DNA of 12,933 nt, from assembly GCA_900752845.1 (NCBI GenBank), contig CAADWU010000020.1, forward strand, positions 1-12,933. Direction: 5' to 3'. This document shows, piece by piece, positions 12,566 to 12,933 of this stretch. The position numbers and the translations under genes are program-made. How positions within the stretch are numbered: the first letter of the stretch is position 1; every line of letters begins with the position of its first letter. The notes beneath the pieces are model-generated. The model was not told the DNA's origin. It searched no databases and worked only from the letters and a program-made list of their open reading frames with translations. Source of the DNA: Candidatus Gastranaerophilales bacterium. GTDB taxonomy: Bacteria; Cyanobacteriota; Vampirovibrionia; Gastranaerophilales; Gastranaerophilaceae.

Positions 12566-12933
12566 TTAATTATCCTTGTCTACTATTTCTTGAATATTCA
12601 TTTTCCAATTATTAATACGGTAATTTAACATTTTTTTACTCATTTTTTTATAATGAGGTCGAATATTTACATCTTCCAAAAGAAGCTTTTCATATCGCTC
12701 TTTTAGAAGATGAGCATTACGATAAATTAAATCATATCCAATATCAACAATTCCAAGCATCTGCATGTCATAAACAGGTTTTGAGATTATTTTATACATT
12801 ACAGTTTTATTTACGTTAGGAGTATTCATCAGTATACAGTTTTTAAAAACATCATCACTAAAAATTAATATATTTGCATCTACTGCTTTTTTAAATGCAA
12901 GTTTTAATTCTTTTTGTGTTTCTTTTGATAAAG
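12566..12933 (-). CDS. Hypothetical protein, C-terminal 121 aa (runs off right edge)
   Basis: The frame is open from the right edge of the window to TAA at 12566, so the N-terminus is missing; an internal ATG at 12829 need not be the start. The visible part begins LSKETQKELKLAFKKAVDAN, continues with a hydrophobic stretch ILIFSDDVF, and has a Lys/Tyr/Asn-rich end (HYKKMSKKMLNYRINNW) with predicted helical character. No signal peptide, catalytic motif or known domain is recognised. It lies immediately beyond the degenerate tRNA 3' copy, so it may belong to an integrated element. Function unknown. Confidence 0.55.
   Translation of the reverse strand, partial: LSKETQKELKLAFKKAVDANILIFSDDVFKNCILMNTPNVNKTVMYKIISKPVYDMQMLGIVDIGYDLIYRNAHLLKERYEKLLLEDVNIRPHYKKMSKKMLNYRINNWKMNIQEIVDKDN

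Noticed and set aside
1..12933. CRISPR array, insertion sequence or transposase
   Set aside because: No regularly spaced direct repeats and no transposase or recombinase motifs are visible in any frame examined.

Overview
The window is AT-rich and looks like a chromosomal segment of a non-photosynthetic gut cyanobacterial relative (Vampirovibrionia/Melainabacteria, order Gastranaerophilales). This is an inference from the ensemble: a short-leader prepilin with a FTLAEVLVTLGIIG core and a D-x-NG-x-KGPN segment, a large soluble EF-hand repeat protein, several uncharacterised membrane and very small proteins, a DUF1858 protein, a DUF151/BFN nuclease-like protein and TrmFO. No rRNA, insertion sequence, CRISPR array or phage structural gene is visible.

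Layout. 1-1794 (-): the first 598 residues of an acidic repeat protein with EF-hand loops; it runs off the left edge. 1879-2799 (-): cysteine synthase. 4401-2929 (-): a three-gene operon in the order zf-HC2 anti-sigma factor, ECF sigma factor, exported Cys-rich Spy/CpxP/CnrX-like protein, ending in a strong terminator. 4576-5750 (+): two paralogous membrane proteins joined by an ATGA overlap. 7072-5759 (-): TrmFO, with a promoter so close to the ATG that the mRNA may be leaderless. 7348-9312 (+): a 654-aa membrane protein that appears to carry two copies of the unit also found in the 4576-5750 pair. 10104-9349 (-): a type IV pilin-like protein whose 5' end contains a G10 tract. 10410-10207 (-): DUF1858 protein. 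10487-10645 (+): a 52-aa ORF. 10834-10637 and 11118-10909 (-): two tiny proteins. 11712-11197 (-): BFN-domain protein. 11885-11973 (+): tRNA-Ser(GCT) and its terminator. 11974-12565: non-coding, with an exact 18-bp copy of the tRNA 3' end, a second degenerate copy, a structured segment and an AT-only palindrome. 12933-12566 (-): a partial unknown gene.

How the parts may work together. The regulatory operon resembles envelope or metal stress switches in which an exported helical sensor controls a membrane anti-sigma factor that holds an ECF sigma factor. The pilin locus looks phase-variable: the ATG with the best ribosome binding site is out of frame at the tract length shown, and one added G (or two lost) would put it in frame. 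The right end looks like a tRNA-Ser integration hotspot with at least one old att-like scar. The best candidates for something undescribed are the four-copy membrane domain family, the pilin contingency locus, and the small structured insert next to tRNA-Ser.
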